DNA of 64,000 nt from Welwitschia mirabilis (taxonomy: Eukaryota; Gnetophyta; Gnetopsida; Welwitschiales), in the NCBI GenBank assembly GCA_051453625.1, contig JBOZIK010000001.1:287360894-287424893 (forward strand), read 5' to 3'. Shown here piece after piece: positions 38,721-50,439 of the stretch. The first letter of the stretch is position 1, and each line of letters starts with the position of its first letter. The notes beneath the pieces were generated by a model. It was not told the DNA's origin, searched no databases, and saw only the letters and a list, made by a program, of their open reading frames with translations. Made by a program: the position numbers and the translations under genes.

Positions 38721-39233
38721 AGAAAATTAAAATATTTATGTAAGCACTCTTTGATGTTATTCATGTATTTCTTCTTGAGATAGTTGACAATTAAGATTCA
38801 AAAACTAATCAAATTTAAATAGTACAGAGATATAGACTGAAATTATTCATCGATAAAAATTTAAATGAATTCTATATCTATTTTGANNNNNNNNNNNNNN
38901 NNNNNNNNNNNNNNNNNNNNNNNNNNNNNNNNNNNNNNNNNNNNNNNNNNNNNNNNNNNNNNNNNNNNNNNNNNNNNNNNNNNNNNTGAGAAATCATTCT
39001 TAGGAAAAATTTTCATGTAGGTAATAAAATTTTACTTTTTAATTCATGTTTTTATTTGTTTTTAATAGAATATTAAAATATTTATGGGAAGCGCTCTTTG
39101 ATGTTATTCATGTATTTCTTCTTGAAATAGTTGATAATTAAGATTCAAAAACTAATCAAATTTAAATAGTAAAGAGATCTATATTGAAATTATTCATCGA
39201 TAAAAATTTAAATGAATTCTATATCTATTTTGA
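38641..39233. repeat. contig-end repeat across a 100-N gap
   Basis: 38641-38886 and 38987-39233 are the same sequence with a few differences. Left ends and right begins inside it, as with unmerged overlapping contigs. Confidence 0.9.
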
Positions 39234-39258
39234 TTCATACTTAAAATGTTAATGTTAT

Positions 39259-39287
39259 GGAGGGGAAGTGGGGAGGGGTGGGGAGGG
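39259..39287 (+). other. G-quadruplex-type G-rich tract, possible polypurine tract
   Basis: Four runs of four G (39262-39265, 39270-39273, 39275-39278, 39280-39283) and a fifth of three (39285-39287), with loops of 4, 1, 1 and 1 bases. This meets the standard intramolecular G-quadruplex pattern. It stands 0.6 kb past the gypsy integrase end, where a 3' polypurine tract is expected. Confidence 0.75.
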
Positions 39288-39290
39288 AAT

Positions 39291-42200
39291 AAAATATTCA
39301 AATGTTTCTCTATTATTTCTTTTTGTTTTGAAGAAACTCAAATATATTGATGATTTTTAAATGATGAAATAAGATCTAGAAGTCTTAAATAATCACATTA
39401 GGACTTATCCATCAATCTTAGTTATCATATAAGTTTATGGGCATAACAAATTATTACCTAGGTTATAATATACTCTTAGCTTAATTTTAACATTACTTTA
39501 TTATTTTTGAAATCTCTTCTACTAAATTTTTAAGAATCAATCTTAATTTCATGTGAATTTTGATATATTAGCACTACAAACCCAAAGTCATGTGCAATAC
39601 AAAATTAGAACACCACTGTAGTGAACATTATAGGGTTTTATCATTATAAAACTCTCATTATTATTAAACCTCAGTTATCCTTTACATTTTATAGGAAGAA
39701 AGCTGTGAAGTTATGTTATGATCTTAGACATTAGATAGGAAAGCTATATCAAAATGGTTATGAGTCTTATTTCAATTAATTTTTAATATTTTCTTTAGTT
39801 TTATACTTATTTGTGCTTTTTATTTTAGACATTCTGGTAGAATTTATTTTTTCTATGACCTTTACTTCATTTTCCCCTAAAAACAATGAATTAGTTAGGG
39901 GTTAAATAGGTAATTGATTAGTTAACCTTGGACATGCATACTATCCTATTAACATTATGGCTATTTTTGTTTAAAACCTTTAGTATGATAAAAATGAAAG
40001 CATGAGGAAATCTATTATAAATTATCTTACTATTTATTACTTTCATAGAGCTATAACTAATTTATTAGATATATCTTTTCATATTAGTGAGTCAAAATTG
40101 ATGAATCCACATGCTTCCTTAGATGGAATGTTATCTATTCTAAATGAACTTAACCTTAGTTATAGCCTTTATGCTAAGAGTTTTTCTATTAATTGTCTTA
40201 GGCCATCTAATGTACCTCTTGTTTGTTACTTTAAGTCTAATATCTTAAATACTACATATACATCCCATGCCTTTCCTACTGTATTGTGAACTCTTTAGTT
40301 ATTTAGTCAAGGTTAAATATGTTAGAGTTAAATGAAAAACTTGCACAAAAGTTAAAAGATCTAGTCTGGTCATCATCAAAGATGGTCTACTTACTAGAGA
40401 TGTATTGGAAATGAAAAAGTGCTAGAAAGTAGATTGTTAGAAAAGAAAATTGATGAAATGGAAATAATGAAAAAAAAATTAAAATGAAAAAAAGAAAACC
40501 AAAAAATGGGCACTAGAATGAGATTAGTATAGAATTAAAAAACAAGAAAAAGAAAATAAAAGGGACACTAGAATGGGACCTTTATTATTAACAAAAAAAA
40601 AAGATAACAAAAATAACATGATCCACTATATCTACTAAGCCATTTTACCAGTAATAACACCAAAAAGCTATTTGTGATGAAATTTAATTATACTTGTATC
40701 TATTATCAATGGATGGTAACATGCAAGATCATCCTAGAAATATGAATCTTCTATGGCTAAATTCAACTTTTATTAAATAAGCCAAAACTTGCATTTGTAT
40801 TATAGNNNNNNNNNNNNNNNNNNNNNNNNNNNNNNNNNNNNNNNNNNNNNNNNNNNNNNNNNNNNNNNNNNNNNNNNNNNNNNNNNNNNNNNNNNNNNNN
40901 NNNNNATAGTCCTAGTATCATTCTTTATAAGGGATAAATGAATTACAATAAAATAGGAAAGATTCATATAAAACACTTTTGTAACTATCATAGAATGATT
41001 ATGTATAACAAGAGTATGTACTAGAGATGTGTTGTTAACTAATACTATAAGATAGAAATAAATCATAACCATAACAACCAACATAAACATATCTATAATG
41101 ACTAAAATCTTTAATAAAAATGAACTTTCTTAAATCTTATTTTTAAGATGTATTCAATGAAGTGCAAGCTAAGGTAAAGATTATAAGTCTTCTTAGCTCT
41201 TACAACTTACTTTGTGAACATTCAAACTAAGATAGTCTCAAAAAAGATTAATCATAGTCAGAAAAGAACAAATATTACTCTAAAAATTTACTTGAAATAG
41301 TAAAAATGATTAAGAAACTTCAATCCTATTAAGCTTAATAAGTATGAAAATATACACACTTGATATTAAGCAATAAAATTGAGAGTGAAAACTAGATTTT
41401 ATTATATGAAATGAAACATGCCTACATTTAATCCATATAGAAATCACTATAAGAAAATATCATGATATCCTTATTTCATTTCTATGAAAGTATCTTAGAA
41501 GCTAGACATAATATAAGCTCTCACAATGTTTTGTAGGAATGACAATAAAGTCTAGGCTATTAAAATTTATCAAAAACCCTTCAAGTAAGGCTAAAATAAC
41601 CATTTATACATGAAATCTATGGTTAAGTTTAGGATTTATAGAAATTAGTTTAAAATTCAATCTTCTTCAGTATAGTTACTAATAAGTCCAGATGACTTAA
41701 TAGCTAGATATAACCCTAAAATGTAAGACTAAAGTTCATAAGTGTAAATAAAATGGTGTAGCCTTTAGATCTACTAGTGTCACTAGTTTTCCCTGGAATT
41801 AAACCTCTAAATTTTATCAACGTTGATCATAATAAATCCATAAAATATGATAAATCTCGAATGATAATGTTAAATGGGTCTAAATAACATCATGTAAATG
41901 TCAATTTTTGTTTATTAATTGTAACATCTAATAACAACATCAAAGAAAATGATGAAAATCAAACAATTGAATTTAAATTATTTTTATTATATGATAATAT
42001 AAACAAATCCTTGAATATGCATTTATGTTTTTAACTAAATACCTATTCACAAGAATCTATCATTATACAAATAGGTTTAAGTTTTGAAAGATACAAATTA
42101 ACTCTAAAGCTATTTCATCTTGCTTTCAATAGTTTCAGCAAAATACTAATTTATACTAACTCTATTACAACAAAAATAAAATTACCTTACAAAAATAAAA

Positions 42201-42968
42201 AGGTAAATCATATGTTTGCAAATGTTTTTTAGAAATGGATATACTATTAGTTGAAATGAATAATAACTATTTTAGACATTCTCCATTTTACTAAAGATTA
42301 ATGAAACTATTTTTAGAATGAATAATGCCCCATGGAAACTTTACTTTAAGCTTGTAATAAAAACTTTATCTATTTTACAACAACTTCAAAAAGGAGAACT
42401 TTATTTTATTTTCTTCATTTAAACATTGGAATCTCAATGCACATCCTCAAATCTTAAAAGAATAGATAATATAAAGTCAAAAGATACTATTTTATCATAG
42501 AGTTGTATTATAGTATATTACAATTTTATTAGAAAGGACTACAGTAGAAGTAAAGCATGAAGCACATTAGCTATGAACTAAAATTTCAATCTCTCTTATA
42601 TAGAGAATCAAGTTTTTAGTGCTAAAGCTTTAAGAAGAATTAAAAAAATGTTTTATTTTATTAAAAATTTTGTTAAGATCCTTATTATAGAAATATATAG
42701 TTTTAGAAGAAAAGGAAAAATGAAAATGAAAAAAGATAAACCATCTAGAATAATTTATGTTCTAGGGTTACTACCATAGAAATATCAACTTGCTTCTATT
42801 AAATGGCAAGCCAAAATAGTTGCACCAAAAGGTAAGTGGTTAATGGATCATAAAGCTCAAACCTAATAAAGTAGCATAAGGTTTAGGTAAAATTCTTAAT
42901 TAATTCTAAAGATGGCTCATGCTTTTTTACATAGATAAAACAAGTCAAATTTATGGGAAAAAACTCAA
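39291..42968. other. AT-rich decayed sequence, no gene seen
   Basis: No domain recognised. A + frame of 95 codons at 40002-40289 matches nothing I know. A purine-rich stretch near 40430-40600 repeats an (A/G)GGCACTAGAATG(A/G)GA unit. A 100-N gap at 40806-40905 shows no repeated flank. Confidence 0.5.
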
Positions 42969-43501
42969 NNNNNNNNNNNNNNNNNNNNNNNNNNNNNNNN
43001 NNNNNNNNNNNNNNNNNNNNNNNNNNNNNNNNNNNNNNNNNNNNNNNNNNNNNNNNNNNNNNNNNNNNNNNNNNNNNNNNNNNNNNNNNNNNNNNNNNNN
43101 NNNNNNNNNNNNNNNNNNNNNNNNNNNNNNNNNNNNNNNNNNNNNNNNNNNNNNNNNNNNNNNNNNNNNNNNNNNNNNNNNNNNNNNNNNNNNNNNNNNN
43201 NNNNNNNNNNNNNNNNNNNNNNNNNNNNNNNNNNNNNNNNNNNNNNNNNNNNNNNNNNNNNNNNNNNNNNNNNNNNNNNNNNNNNNNNNNNNNNNNNNNN
43301 NNNNNNNNNNNNNNNNNNNNNNNNNNNNNNNNNNNNNNNNNNNNNNNNNNNNNNNNNNNNNNNNNNNNNNNNNNNNNNNNNNNNNNNNNNNNNNNNNNNN
43401 NNNNNNNNNNNNNNNNNNNNNNNNNNNNNNNNNNNNNNNNNNNNNNNNNNNNNNNNNNNNNNNNNNNNNNNNNNNNNNNNNNNNNNNNNNNNNNNNNNNN
43501 N
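42969..43501. other. assembly gap, 533 N, flanked by repeated sequence
   Basis: The 48 bases before the gap (42921-42968) recur as its first 48 bases after it (43502-43549) with two differences. The stated size may be wrong. Confidence 0.95.
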
Positions 43502-46053
43502 GCTTTTTTACATAGCTAGAACAAGTCAAATTTATGGGAAAAAACTCAAAATAGTATGTAAATTATATTAGAATAGATAAATCATGGCTATTGTACATGT
43601 AACACTTTTGCAAATATTATTACCAATACCATTTCAAAAGTATTTCTTAAAAATCTAATAATATATATAGAAACATTAGAGCATTTCGTTGAGCATGGAG
43701 GTAATGAAGCACTAAAATGAACTCATACATCCTTGCGTCTAGGATTTCAATAGAGATGAACTCATAAAGAGTAATATAATGTTTGAGATTTTAATAAACA
43801 AAGAAGTTTAGGAAATTTGTTATTATGACTATTAACTAAACATGATTAAAATAAAGAGGCAGTAAATGTAAAACTATAAGGAGCAGACATAATAATCTTA
43901 CAACAATAGAATGAATAGCTCTAAGAAGAAATAAATAATATGATAATGAAGAGAAAAGTGTTTTAGATAAAATTATTTAAGTCTTTTGAAAAATATAGAA
44001 TAAAAGATTAAATTAAGTATATGTAATAGAAAAAAGAGCTTTATAAGGCAAAGAAAAATAGCAAATCACTTTAGTAGGGGCTAAATAAAACATAGGCTTA
44101 GGTTCCCTAGCTCAAAGAAGAGAAAGCTCAAATTCAATAGGAAAGAAATGAAAAGATAGCCATTAATATAGCATAAAAGATAATTGATAATATTTATGTT
44201 TAACTTTGGAAGATTCATTTAAAATTAAGTCCCATTCTTAAACTAGAACATCTTTTGAGGTATAGCAACATATGCAAACAAAAGATACTACTTAAGGAGC
44301 TACTAAACAAACTACTAGAGAAGTAAAAGAAGATATAAAAGAATACCCTAAAGTAGAAATGGAGTGAACTTTTACATTTTAAATGTAATTTTAGTGTATC
44401 ATAATGTTTTCCATATTTTTGCATTATACACATTCATTATAAATATTTTCTTTTTTCAAAGTAATGAAAAATGAAGATTTTACAATAGTGTTTACACTCA
44501 TATTACTTTATAATTTTATATAGGGATGAAAAGATTCCTTAATGAATAGCAAATACTTAAAGAAAAAGTTATCTTTATAAGCCAAATAATACTAGTTTTC
44601 AAAGAATTTTTTATTAGTTCAAATGAAATAAATTTAAGGTTAAAATACTGAGGCAAGATGAAGTAATAAAATGGTTAGCCACCAAAGTAATACCTTGATG
44701 AAATAAGGTACTTAGAAACTAGAAGTGATAAAGTTTCTTCACGTTACTATCCTACTAATACCTAATAAGACTAAATGGCAAAAGATTTTTAATATTATAA
44801 ACATTAATAAGAAGAATAACTTAAAAATATAAAGACAAAATAAATCTAAATGAATCCAAAATCCAAAATAAGTATAAATATGTTATGAAGTTAAAGTTAA
44901 AGGGGAGTGTTTACTAGTTAACCAAACTAACTTAAGCAATTATTAACTTCATTATTAAAACATGAAAAAACATGTTTCATTTTATTTACAAAATGTACAA
45001 ATCACCTTACTTAGTGAAACACTATAAGATATAGATCATTTATTCTAAATATGATATTCAAAAGAAAAAACATCCTATGGTTAGATTAAATGTGATAAAA
45101 CACTTGAATTAATATAATAAGTTAAAGAATTAAGTACAATAAGTGCCTAATTTATTATCATTTATAATAATGTTTTATTTTTAATAATAATTATTTAATT
45201 AATTGAATAACATTTAGAATATATCAAAAATTTTGATTACTTTACTTTTTATTTATGATGTTCATGAAATAATTTAGACTTTTAAACTTAATTCTAACAT
45301 GATAGTAGGAAATTCCTACTCCAAATTCTAATAAGCAACTAGTACAAACATGTAGTATAGATAAAGGATAATGTGTGGCATAAGAACCTTCATAAAAAAA
45401 TGAAAGAGAATTGTTTTTTATTTGTATATGTGAAGGTTAATATAGTTTGTTGACCACTTAATTTAAGTAAATAATTAATGTTAAATATAACATGAATTAA
45501 TCTAAAGTGATAGCATTGTTGTGGTGCATAATTTTGCAACTTTTTGTCCTTTATCGAATCTTGTTAACCACAAATATATATATATATATATATGTTGCAA
45601 ATACAACACACTAATATAAAGGGAAATGACCCAATTGTTGTGAACTTATTAAAGGCATATGAGAGAAGAAGAAGAATTGATTTTTAAAGAAAATATCATA
45701 TCTTAAACTTAAGAACAGTATAGGAAAATAAACAGCCCTACATAATCTAAGTCAGCTAAGAAAACTATTATTAACTGAGACTAACTTAATCCATCAAGTG
45801 AGTCAAATAGAATGTAATGTAGAATGCTCCTAAACTATCATCATCAACCTTAACAAATATTACCCTTAAGACCTATATCATTAATGAGACTATCACCAAA
45901 TCAAGAATAACATAAATCATAAGAGATATAAAAAGGTATTAATGAATAAAAGAAATAGAGTTTGTATTATAAATCAAACTAGCATCTAGGTTACAAAATA
46001 GTCACATCTTAATGGAGAATGCCTAGTCTAATACCAAGAAAATGTCTTTCTAG
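43502..46053. other. AT-rich decayed sequence, no gene seen
   Basis: No domain recognised. AAAGGGGAG followed by TGTTTACTAG at 44901-44919 could be a polypurine tract/LTR junction, but no matching partner was found. A (TA)n run is at 45574-45593. Confidence 0.5.
45574..45593. repeat. (TA)n microsatellite
   Basis: Ten AT units. Confidence 0.95.
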
Positions 46054-46153
46054 NNNNNNNNNNNNNNNNNNNNNNNNNNNNNNNNNNNNNNNNNNNNNNN
46101 NNNNNNNNNNNNNNNNNNNNNNNNNNNNNNNNNNNNNNNNNNNNNNNNNNNNN

Positions 46154-46921
46154 TTATAAATCAAACTAGCATCTAGGTTACAAAATAGTCACATCTTAAT
46201 GGAGAATGCATAGTCTAATACCAAGAAAATGTCTTTCTAGAACTACTTAAGATGGATCTTTCACACTTCGATCTCCTATCACAAGAATTTCTAGTGCATC
46301 AAAGATGATAGGAGGATTGAAGAGGGGATATTTATATAACAAAGAAAGCATAACAATCACTTAAAATGCACTAAAAATGCACTCAATTCAAATAAAGAAA
46401 TAAATGAAATAGATAAAAATCGATCAGCCATTTCATATGTCATCCTGATTATCGTGGGAACGATGCTCAGGACTACCACACATGAGTCATTAGTTATCAT
46501 CCTTTATGTTGTGTAGATGACATTGGGACTAATANNNNNNNNNNNNNNNNNNNNNNNNNNNNNNNNNNNNNNNNNNNNNNNNNNNNNNNNNNNNNNNNNN
46601 NNNNNNNNNNNNNNNNNNNNNNNNNNNNNNNNNNNNNNNNNNNNNNNNNNNNNATTCTACTAGCTTAAGAGAAGTATGCTTTTTTTATTATTGATCTTCC
46701 TCTAAAGCACTGAGTATCAAAATAAGCATAAAATACCTCTAAACATGTCAAGAATTGCATGTTTTTGTGATCATCGATCAACTCTTCATAATAATCAAGA
46801 TTGCATCTAAACCTATATAAATTTCCTGCAATACTCATAAAACTTCATTAAATACATACAATTTGGTAGTACATCATAGTCCCTCACTTAGCCTTATTAG
46901 TCCCTAATAAAACTAAGTGAA
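46154..46921 (-). repeat. LTR-like promoter region of the - strand gypsy relic
   Basis: On the - strand, a TTATATAAATATCCCC box (about 46325-46340) is followed by TTCAATCCTCCTATCATC, resembling the TATA box and leader of a plant LTR. Its position downstream of the integrase end fits a 3' LTR. The first 87 bases repeat 45967-46053 across a gap. LTR ends and a partner copy are not seen, so this is positional inference. A long hairpin lies at 46884-46920. Confidence 0.35.
46884..46920. other. 15-bp hairpin with one internal mismatch step
   Basis: TCACTTAG pairs with CTAAGTGA (8 bp). After a CC/AA internal mismatch, TTATTAG pairs with CTAATAA (7 bp) around a TCC loop. It is followed by AT-rich sequence. 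Confidence 0.8.
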
Positions 46922-47173
46922 CAACTATAATTACGAGTCAAATTTTCTTAAAAAATCAATTTGAAAATTATAAAATAGGCTCATAATCTCAAATATATCA
47001 CATAGTAAAATAAAATGTAATGCATCATGTATATAGAGTGGAAATTGCAAAAATAATATCTTATGAAAGCTTTAAAAAAACTCTATAAATTAGTGTAAAA
47101 ATTATGAAAATAATTCCTATCCTTCCCTAAGAAAATAATACATCCCATATTGGCTAATAAATCAAAGAAATTA

Positions 47174-48145
47174 NNNNNNNNNNNNNNNNNNNNNNNNNNN
47201 NNNNNNNNNNNNNNNNNNNNNNNNNNNNNNNNNNNNNNNNNNNNNNNNNNNNNNNNNNNNNNNNNNNNNNNNNNNNNNNNNNNNNNNNNNNNNNNNNNNN
47301 NNNNNNNNNNNNNNNNNNNNNNNNNNNNNNNNNNNNNNNNNNNNNNNNNNNNNNNNNNNNNNNNNNNNNNNNNNNNNNNNNNNNNNNNNNNNNNNNNNNN
47401 NNNNNNNNNNNNNNNNNNNNNNNNNNNNNNNNNNNNNNNNNNNNNNNNNNNNNNNNNNNNNNNNNNNNNNNNNNNNNNNNNNNNNNNNNNNNNNNNNNNN
47501 NNNNNNNNNNNNNNNNNNNNNNNNNNNNNNNNNNNNNNNNNNNNNNNNNNNNNNNNNNNNNNNNNNNNNNNNNNNNNNNNNNNNNNNNNNNNNNNNNNNN
47601 NNNNNNNNNNNNNNNNNNNNNNNNNNNNNNNNNNNNNNNNNNNNNNNNNNNNNNNNNNNNNNNNNNNNNNNNNNNNNNNNNNNNNNNNNNNNNNNNNNNN
47701 NNNNNNNNNNNNNNNNNNNNNNNNNNNNNNNNNNNNNNNNNNNNNNNNNNNNNNNNNNNNNNNNNNNNNNNNNNNNNNNNNNNNNNNNNNNNNNNNNNNN
47801 NNNNNNNNNNNNNNNNNNNNNNNNNNNNNNNNNNNNNNNNNNNNNNNNNNNNNNNNNNNNNNNNNNNNNNNNNNNNNNNNNNNNNNNNNNNNNNNNNNNN
47901 NNNNNNNNNNNNNNNNNNNNNNNNNNNNNNNNNNNNNNNNNNNNNNNNNNNNNNNNNNNNNNNNNNNNNNNNNNNNNNNNNNNNNNNNNNNNNNNNNNNN
48001 NNNNNNNNNNNNNNNNNNNNNNNNNNNNNNNNNNNNNNNNNNNNNNNNNNNNNNNNNNNNNNNNNNNNNNNNNNNNNNNNNNNNNNNNNNNNNNNNNNNN
48101 NNNNNNNNNNNNNNNNNNNNNNNNNNNNNNNNNNNNNNNNNNNNN
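47174..48145. other. assembly gap, 972 N
   Basis: Largest gap. All 330-codon frames across it are N artefacts. Confidence 1.
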
Positions 48146-48438
48146 CATGATTAAACACTTCAAAGGATGAAGTTGAAGTAAGAAGATGAAAGATAGAAAA
48201 GAATACCTCTAAATAATATAAGACCTTTCATTATTAAAAAAAAATAAGAAATCAAGAATCTTCCTTTAACATGTTCATAAACGTTTGAATGTCTTAAGAT
48301 TACGTGAATTCAATCTTATCACTATAAAATGCCCAAGTACAAAAACGGATCATGAAAATAAAATAAATATGTAAGTCATGTTTGAAAGATGATCAAGTGA
48401 TATCATATTGCCTCCATAAGAATAAGGTAAGATAAAAT

Positions 48439-49036
48439 TTAGGCAATGATAAAGAAGAAGTCCTTTTGATCAATGGAAACCTCCAAGACTAGTTCTTCTA
48501 TCATATTTATCTCAAAAGGTTTCTTGTATATCTTCAACCTTTGTCCATTAAATTTCTGAATTTTNNNNNNNNNNNNNNNNNNNNNNNNNNNNNNNNNNNN
48601 NNNNNNNNNNNNNNNNNNNNNNNNNNNNNNNNNNNNNNNNNNNNNNNNNNNNNNNNNNNNNNNNTTATCACTATAAAATACCCAAGTACAAAAACAGATC
48701 ATGAAAATAAAATAAATATGTAAGTCATGTTTGAAAGATGATCAAGTTATATCATATGGCCTCCATAAGAATAAGGTAAGATAAAATTTAGGCAATGATA
48801 AAGAAGAAGTTCTTTTGATCAATGGGAACCTCCAAGACTAGTGCTTCTATCATATTTATCTCAGAAGGTTGCTTGTATATCTTCAACCTTTGTCCCTTAA
48901 ATTTTTGAATTTCTTTAGTAGTTAAGTCAAAAATCTCAATAGAGTCATTAGAATGTACTTTCTTAATATGGTAAGGATCTAAATATTTTAAGATCAACTT
49001 GTTATGTAGAAGGTGTACCCTAGTGTTGTATAACAA
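48439..49036 (-). pseudogene. gypsy integrase C-terminal end
   Basis: The open - strand frame 49036-48788 encodes YNTRVHLLHNKLILKYLDPY and KKVHSND..., then KFKGQRLKIY. This is the plant gypsy pol terminus YNSRLxLFPGKLxSRWxGPFxVxxV...xVNGQRLKPY. The last part is present again left of a 100-N gap (48564-48439) because 48317-48564 and 48665-48911 are the same sequence. The frame ends in LVLEVPIDQKNFFFIIA and stop in the right copy. The conserved Arg-Trp of the family reads Lys-Tyr here. Confidence 0.75.
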
Positions 49037-49592
49037 GACTAGTTAACTAGGTTCAAATTTCTTATGGATTAACTTTTTATCATATTTGAATTTATTTTGG
49101 GATTTTTAAATAAGTTGACAATGAATATCTCAAGTTTGTTTTTCATCTAAATAATCTAATTAAAATAAACAAGTTTTAAGATTCTCTTCTAAATTTACAA
49201 GGTTAAGTTAACATGTAGAATGATAAGAATTGTAACAAACATCAACAAGTAAAACACAGGCTTGACCGTGTACAAGTCTTTAAGGTGAAAAACCAAGTGA
49301 ATTATGTCAAGGTGTATAGTAAGCCCAAAGAACATCATTCAGTTTAAAAGCCCATGATTTCTTATTGATANNNNNNNNNNNNNNNNNNNNNNNNNNNNNN
49401 NNNNNNNNNNNNNNNNNNNNNNNNNNNNNNNNNNNNNNNNNNNNNNNNNNNNNNNNNNNNNNNNNNNNNNATTTTTTTTAATTTCTCTATTAGCATTTTT
49501 AGCTTGTCCATTGGTTTGAGAATGATAAGCACAAGCTACTCTATGTTTTATTTCAATGGATAAAAGAAGTTTAATATGGTTCGTAAATTATT

Positions 49593-49733
49593 TTCTTGAT
49601 CACTAATAATTATTCAAGGAAAGCTAAAACATTGAAAAATTTAAGTTCTAATAAAGTTAAAATGATTTTCTTGATCACTAATAATTATTCAAGGAAAGCT
49701 AAAACATTGAAAATTTTAAGTTCTAAAAAAGTT
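49593..49733 (-). repeat. 75-base in-frame tandem duplication, left contig copy
   Basis: CTTGATCACTAATAATTATT recurs with period 75 (49595 and 49670). Same structure as at 50022-50170. Confidence 0.9.
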
Positions 49734-50021
49734 NNNNNNNNNNNNNNNNNNNNNNNNNNNNNNNNNNNNNNNNNNNNNNNNNNNNNNNNNNNNNNNNNNN
49801 NNNNNNNNNNNNNNNNNNNNNNNNNNNNNNNNNNNNNNNNNNNNNNNNNNNNNNTTAAAAGCCCATGATTTCTTATTGATAGAGACAACTTTTTAAGCAT
49901 TTTTTTTTTAATTTCTCTATTAGCATTTTCAGCTTGTCCATTGGTTTGAGAATGGTAAGCACAAGCTACTCTATGTTTTATTCCAATGAATAAAAGAAGT
50001 TTAATATGGTTCATAAAATGA

Positions 50022-50170
50022 CTTTCTTGATCACTAATAATTATTCAAGAAAAACTAAAAAATTGAAAAATTTAAGTTCTAAAAAAGTTAAAATTATTTT
50101 CTTGATCACTAATAATTATTCAAGGAAAGCTAAAACATTAAAAATTTTAAGTTCTAACAAAGTTACAAAT
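50022..50170 (-). repeat. 75-base in-frame tandem duplication in integrase
   Basis: CTTGATCACTAATAATTATT at 50026 and 50101. 75 bases is 25 codons, so the frame is kept. It covers the stretch around the second catalytic Asp (IISD), which is therefore present twice. Confidence 0.9.
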
Positions 50171-50439
50171 GTTTTGGGAATCATTTGAGTAAGTAGGAAT
50201 TGTTTCAATCCATTTAGTCACATAATCAATAGCCACTAGAATGTAATTTTTATCTTTAAAAGGTGGTTTAATTGGATTTATAAAATCGATTCTCTAATAA
50301 TCAAAAGTTTCACACTCAAGAATAAGTTTGAGAAGCATTTCCTATGATCATAAAAGGCTACCATAACATTGACATAATAGCAAAAACATTTTCCAAGTTA
50401 CTAAGCAAATAAATCAATCAAGTAAAGAAACTTAATTCT

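Larger units (their letters stand above)
35150..39290 (+). mobile_element. Ty3/gypsy retrotransposon relic, Athila/Tat type, 5'-truncated
   Basis: Blocks run gag end, protease, RT, RNase H, integrase, so the order (RT before IN) is gypsy and not copia. The wording of the motifs is that of the non-chromodomain Athila/Tat group. The element has no 5' LTR or gag start. Its first recognisable block lies only 0.3 kb right of the copia 3' LTR, so the left part was deleted or displaced. The 3' side ends in a G-rich tract (39259-39287) that may be its polypurine tract. A 100-N gap at 38887-38986 is flanked by the same 246-247 bases. Confidence 0.8.
46154..50340 (-). mobile_element. Ty3/gypsy retrotransposon relic on the - strand
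   Basis: Reading right to left: integrase core (50335 down to about 49340), integrase C-terminal end (49036-48789, repeated 48564-48439), a 972-N gap, and an LTR-like non-coding region (46921-46154). RT and RNase H, expected above 50340, are missing and replaced by an unrelated coding relic. Motif wording is Athila/Tat-like, as for the element at 35-39 kb, but the two are on opposite strands. Several gaps here have duplicated flanks, so the true length is shorter than shown. Confidence 0.7.
49340..50340 (-). pseudogene. gypsy integrase core
   Basis: From the right: CETFDY-RIDFINPIKPPFK (about 50310-50255; family EIFDVWGIDFMGPFP), KNYILVAIDYVTKWIETIPT (to 50190; family YILVAVDYVSKWVEAIP), a duplicated 75-base segment (50170-50022), IIISDQESHFMNHIK, and in the open frame 50014 downward IGIKHRVACAYHSQTNGQAE and NREIKKK (family YGVKHKVATPYHPQTSGQxE, NREIKxxL). 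First Asp (IDF) and second Asp (ISD) are readable. The region is present twice (49346-49733 and 49855-50090), with a 121-N gap between, as overlapping contig ends. Confidence 0.8.

Noticed and set aside
40002-40289. + frame of 95 codons (MRKSIINYLTIYYF...)
   Set aside because: No family recognised and no second block near it. A frame of this length is expected occasionally in 64 kb.
44901-44919. Polypurine tract/LTR-like junction AAAGGGGAG + TGTTTACTAG
   Set aside because: No matching LTR copy, no primer site and no RNase H upstream were found.
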